Of a stretch of DNA of 8,926 bases, positions 7,133-8,926 are shown piece after piece. Each line of letters begins with the position of its first letter. Position 1 is the first letter of the stretch. The notes beneath the pieces were generated by a model. That model saw only the letters and a program-made list of their open reading frames with translations. It was not told the DNA's origin and ran no database searches. This stretch comes from an uncultured Planctomycetales bacterium (GTDB lineage Bacteria; Planctomycetota; Planctomycetia; Isosphaerales; Isosphaeraceae): contig CALKTZ010000444.1 of NCBI GenBank assembly GCA_937997355.1, positions 1-8,926 of the forward strand. Reading direction: 5' to 3'. The position numbers and the translations under genes are program-made.

Positions 7133-8461
7133 TCAGTCTTCGCCGCCGAGCCGCTTTTCCAGGTCTGCCACCGGGACGAAGACGAACGCCCGGCCAATCT
7201 TCTGCTTGATCATCAGTCCTCGCTCGGAGAGATCCAGGAGATCGGCCCGGGCCGTCTGATACACGATCCCGTGACTGTTCTTGTGCGTCTCGACCGTGTA
7301 GCGCCATCCCGGATGCCGCAGGGCATGACGGATCAGGTCGCGCTGGCGATGGTTGAGCAGGGCCGCCCCGCGCAGTTCCCGGTCCATCTCCCGCAGTTCC
7401 CGGGTGCGTCGCCGCATGTAGTCGTGCAGCTCCTTGATGGCGCGATTGATGATCTCCAGATGATAAACCACGAAATACGTCAGGTCGTTGTCGTCCGTCT
7501 CGGTATGGAGAAATGCGAGACCGTAGCGTACCGGGGCTTTCAGGATGAAATTCGAGATCGAAACATACTCGAACAGCCAATACCCATGATGCAGCATCGA
7601 CCAGTAGAACAGGGCCCTCGCCGTGCGGCCATTGCCGTCGACGAAGGGATGATCGTACGCCAGCCAGAAATGGAGGATGATCGAGCGGATCGCGGGGTGG
7701 ACGAAATCCTCGGGGGTCTTCCCGTTGGCGAAGTCGCACATCGCGGCCATTCGAGCCTCAAGCTGGTCGTCCGGCGGCGGCCGATGATAGGTCTCCTCGC
7801 CGTATTCATCCCCCACCACGCGATATTCGCCCGCCTGGCGGAACCGCCCGGCGGCGGTCGGGTCGTCGAGCGTCCCGTCGGTCACCATCCGGTGAAGTTC
7901 GAAGACCAGGTCTTTCGTGAGGGGCCGATCCTTGACCTGGCCGATCCGCAGCATCGTTTGATAATTATTGAGGATCATCCGCTCGCTCCGATCGCGCGGA
8001 TCTCTCCCCTCCCGGATCATCGCCTTGGCCTCTTCCCGGGTCGTCGCCGCTCCTTCAAGCTGGCTCGACGTGATCGCCTCCTCCATCAACGACCGGACCA
8101 CGTAATGCCCCCTCGTGTCGGCGTCGGTCACGACCTCCGCCATCTGGACCGTGCCGCCGGCATTCAGGTCGATGAAATGCAACGTCTCCTGCATCGAATC
8201 CAACATCACGCACGAAAATCGATTTCCTTTCAAATCCCGAATCGGAAACCACTTGCGAAGCATTCGCTTGAATTTCAGCCCGAACCACCATTCCACGAGC
8301 GTCAGGTCGTCTGGCGGCGTCCGATGTCTCAGTTCATCCCATTGCAGATACTTGCCATCGACCGTTGGGCTATCGACGGCTTCCATGCACTCAAGCAAAC
8401 GATCTCCCCCGATCTGGGCGATCATTTCTCGTTGCGACGGCGGGTTCTTGGGAATTTTCAC
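7133..8461 (-). CDS. fic: Fic family protein, class II, with C-terminal winged helix
   Basis: A 442-residue Fic-domain protein, expected to transfer AMP (or another phosphate-linked group) to a hydroxyl of a target protein in the cytoplasm. The active-site motif is complete: H271-P-F-V-D275-G-N-G-R279-T-A-R282 (HxFx[D/E]GNGRxxR). Upstream lies S132-S-Q-L-E136-G137, the [S/T]xxxE[G/N] inhibitory helix; its place before the Fic core makes it class II, self-inhibited through Glu136. The flap region is about 210-232 (GEYRVVG ... YHRPPPDD). Residues 1-110 form the N-terminal extension common in such proteins. Residues about 365-436 (LLNHRQRDLIRHAL ... LLDLSERGLMIKQKIGRAFVFV) look like a winged helix, suggesting DNA binding. 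The start is GTG at 8459-8461, giving MKIPKNPP; an in-frame TGA lies 27 to 25 bases upstream and there is no clear Shine-Dalgarno site. The 5' third looks less GC-rich than neighbours. Two 45-bp repeats sit upstream and matching hairpins flank the gene. No separate antitoxin gene is seen, as expected for class II. Confidence 0.93.
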   Translation of the reverse strand: MKIPKNPPSQREMIAQIGGDRLLECMEAVDSPTVDGKYLQWDELRHRTPPDDLTLVEWWFGLKFKRMLRKWFPIRDLKGNRFSCVMLDSMQETLHFIDLNAGGTVQMAEVVTDADTRGHYVVRSLMEEAITSSQLEGAATTREEAKAMIREGRDPRDRSERMILNNYQTMLRIGQVKDRPLTKDLVFELHRMVTDGTLDDPTAAGRFRQAGEYRVVGDEYGEETYHRPPPDDQLEARMAAMCDFANGKTPEDFVHPAIRSIILHFWLAYDHPFVDGNGRTARALFYWSMLHHGYWLFEYVSISNFILKAPVRYGLAFLHTETDDNDLTYFVVYHLEIINRAIKELHDYMRRRTRELREMDRELRGAALLNHRQRDLIRHALRHPGWRYTVETHKNSHGIVYQTARADLLDLSERGLMIKQKIGRAFVFVPVADLEKRLGGED

Positions 8462-8493
8462 GGCATTAATCCAAGACTTATTTCAAGTTAGCC

Positions 8494-8538
8494 CAATTAC
8501 TAATCTGCTACTAAAAAATACTAAATTAGTATTTCGGC
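8494..8538. promoter_or_regulatory. 45-bp upstream repeat, unit 1 (putative operator of fic)
   Basis: Differs from unit 2 (8562-8606) at two of 45 positions. It has TACTAA at 8498, 8509 and 8519, spaced 11 and 10 bases, and the inverted half-site TTAGTA at 8526. The last two half-sites sit in the perfect dyad AAATACTAAATTAGTATTT (8516-8534). It lies 33-77 bases upstream of the fic GTG, where a promoter is expected, in an AT-rich stretch. Repeats are seen; operator function is inferred. Confidence 0.7.
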
Positions 8539-8561
8539 CGCCAGGAGTCTTCTGCCACCGG

Positions 8562-8606
8562 CAATTACCAATCTGCTACTAAAAGATACTAAATTAGTAT
8601 TTCGGC
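8562..8606. promoter_or_regulatory. 45-bp upstream repeat, unit 2 (putative operator of fic)
   Basis: Second unit, 68 bases from the first, start to start. It has TACCAA (8566), TACTAA (8577, 8587) and TTAGTA (8594) at the same 11/10-base phasing; the dyad core ATACTAAATTAGTAT is at 8586-8600. The 23-base spacer between units (8539-8561) is GC-rich and unrelated, so selection or duplication has kept just the 45-bp unit. Confidence 0.7.
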
Positions 8607-8647
8607 TTTCCGTTCGGCGTGGACTCACAGCCCCCGCCGAGGCGTCC

Positions 8648-8704
8648 GTCCCAATGCGCAAAAGTCCAAAACCCCCCGTTTTGGACTTTTGCGCATTGGG
8701 ACGA
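8648..8704. repeat. Perfect long hairpin, copy 2 (5' side of fic)
   Basis: Arms 8648-8673 and 8679-8704 pair perfectly over 26 bp around the loop CCCCC. The inner 22 bp are identical to copy 1 at 7063-7111, with the loop complementary, so the two elements are inverted relative to one another. It lies 65 bases after the stop of the partial gene at 8770-8926 and 42 bases upstream of repeat unit 2. No flanking target duplication is visible. Confidence 0.9.
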
Positions 8705-8769
8705 CCTCCCATAACAAGGGGGGATGATGACTCCGGAGGCCGCGTGTCGGCCGTGATTGAGCCCGGTCG

Positions 8770-8926
8770 TCACGCCTTGAAGCGGCGGGAGAGCCCTTGA
8801 TCGATGTTGTCGATCGATTCGAGGTTGCGTCCGATCAGCTCATGGTTGAGGTCGCCGGGGTCGCCGAATTTCAGCTCATGGCCGCGCGGGGCGTCCCAGA
8901 GGACGTAGCGTTCGGTGTTCTGGAAG
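8770..8926 (-). CDS. C-terminal fragment of an unrecognised gene
   Basis: A frame entering at the right edge encodes 51 residues, from FQNTERYVLWDAPRG to IDQGLSRRFKA, ending in TGA at 8770-8772. Codon third positions are almost all G or C, as in the other genes here, and the strand matches fic and the Mur ligase, so it is probably the true 3' end of a larger gene. I do not recognise the family. The stop is followed by 65 bases and then hairpin copy 2, mirroring the fic stop followed by copy 1. Confidence 0.65.
   Translation of the reverse strand, partial: FQNTERYVLWDAPRGHELKFGDPGDLNHELIGRNLESIDNIDQGLSRRFKA

Noticed and set aside
5144..8491. An uninterrupted plus-strand frame of 1115 codons running antisense to both the Mur-ligase and fic genes
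   Set aside because: It is complementary to two genes with clear protein families, crosses the intergenic hairpin and has no recognisable domain. Long antisense frames are common in GC-rich DNA, where stop codons are rare.
8494..8606. A short CRISPR array
   Set aside because: Only two units, the spacer is 23 bases, the units have internal half-site structure, and no cas gene is nearby.
7063..8704. A transposon or insertion sequence with inverted ends carrying fic
   Set aside because: No transposase or visible target duplication; each end is itself a complete palindrome, unlike normal terminal inverted repeats. Kept only as a cassette hypothesis.

Overview
The window looks like chromosomal DNA of a GC-rich planctomycete, probably of the Isosphaeraceae type. 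This rests on strongly GC-rich third codon positions, a predicted exported protein with a LEPR-XLL-like N-terminal motif (LEGRILCASA), few good Shine-Dalgarno sites, and a pair of hydrolases from a family I associate with no well-known pathway. The taxonomic call is inference; there is no rRNA or marker gene here.

Layout, left to right. (1) 51-1937 (+): a lipoprotein alpha/beta-hydrolase with a clean lipobox and a Ser-Asp-His triad. (2) 1926-3128 (-): a LEPR-XLL-like predicted exported protein, convergent with and slightly overlapping gene 1. (3) 3129-3558: a divergent intergenic region that also holds a lipoprotein signal peptide in a shifted frame. (4) 3559-5130 (+): a second copy of the hydrolase whose N-terminus appears broken by a deletion/frameshift. 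(5) 5198-6763 (-): a divergent Mur ligase (MurE-like) in which several substrate-side motifs of MurE are altered. (6) 7133-8461 (-): a class II Fic protein (HPFVDGNGR, N-terminal inhibitory SSQLEG, C-terminal winged helix). (7) 8770-8926 (-): the C-terminal 51 codons of an unrecognised gene running off the window.

The right-hand part is the most unusual. The fic gene lies between two copies of a perfect 22-26 bp hairpin with identical arms, whose loops are GGGGG in one copy and CCCCC in the other, so the copies are inverted relative to each other. Each copy follows the 3' end of a minus-strand gene. Upstream of fic, in an AT-rich stretch unlike the rest of the window, are two near-identical 45-bp repeats. 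Each carries TACTAA-like half-sites 10-11 bp apart plus an inverted TTAGTA, which looks like an operator array. Because the Fic protein ends in a predicted DNA-binding winged helix, autoregulation through these repeats is a natural hypothesis.

There is no evident pathway joining all genes. The two hydrolases are diverged tandem paralogs separated by an inverted gene; the Mur-ligase gene and fic are monocistronic-looking minus-strand genes. No tRNA, rRNA, CRISPR array, transposase or origin was seen.
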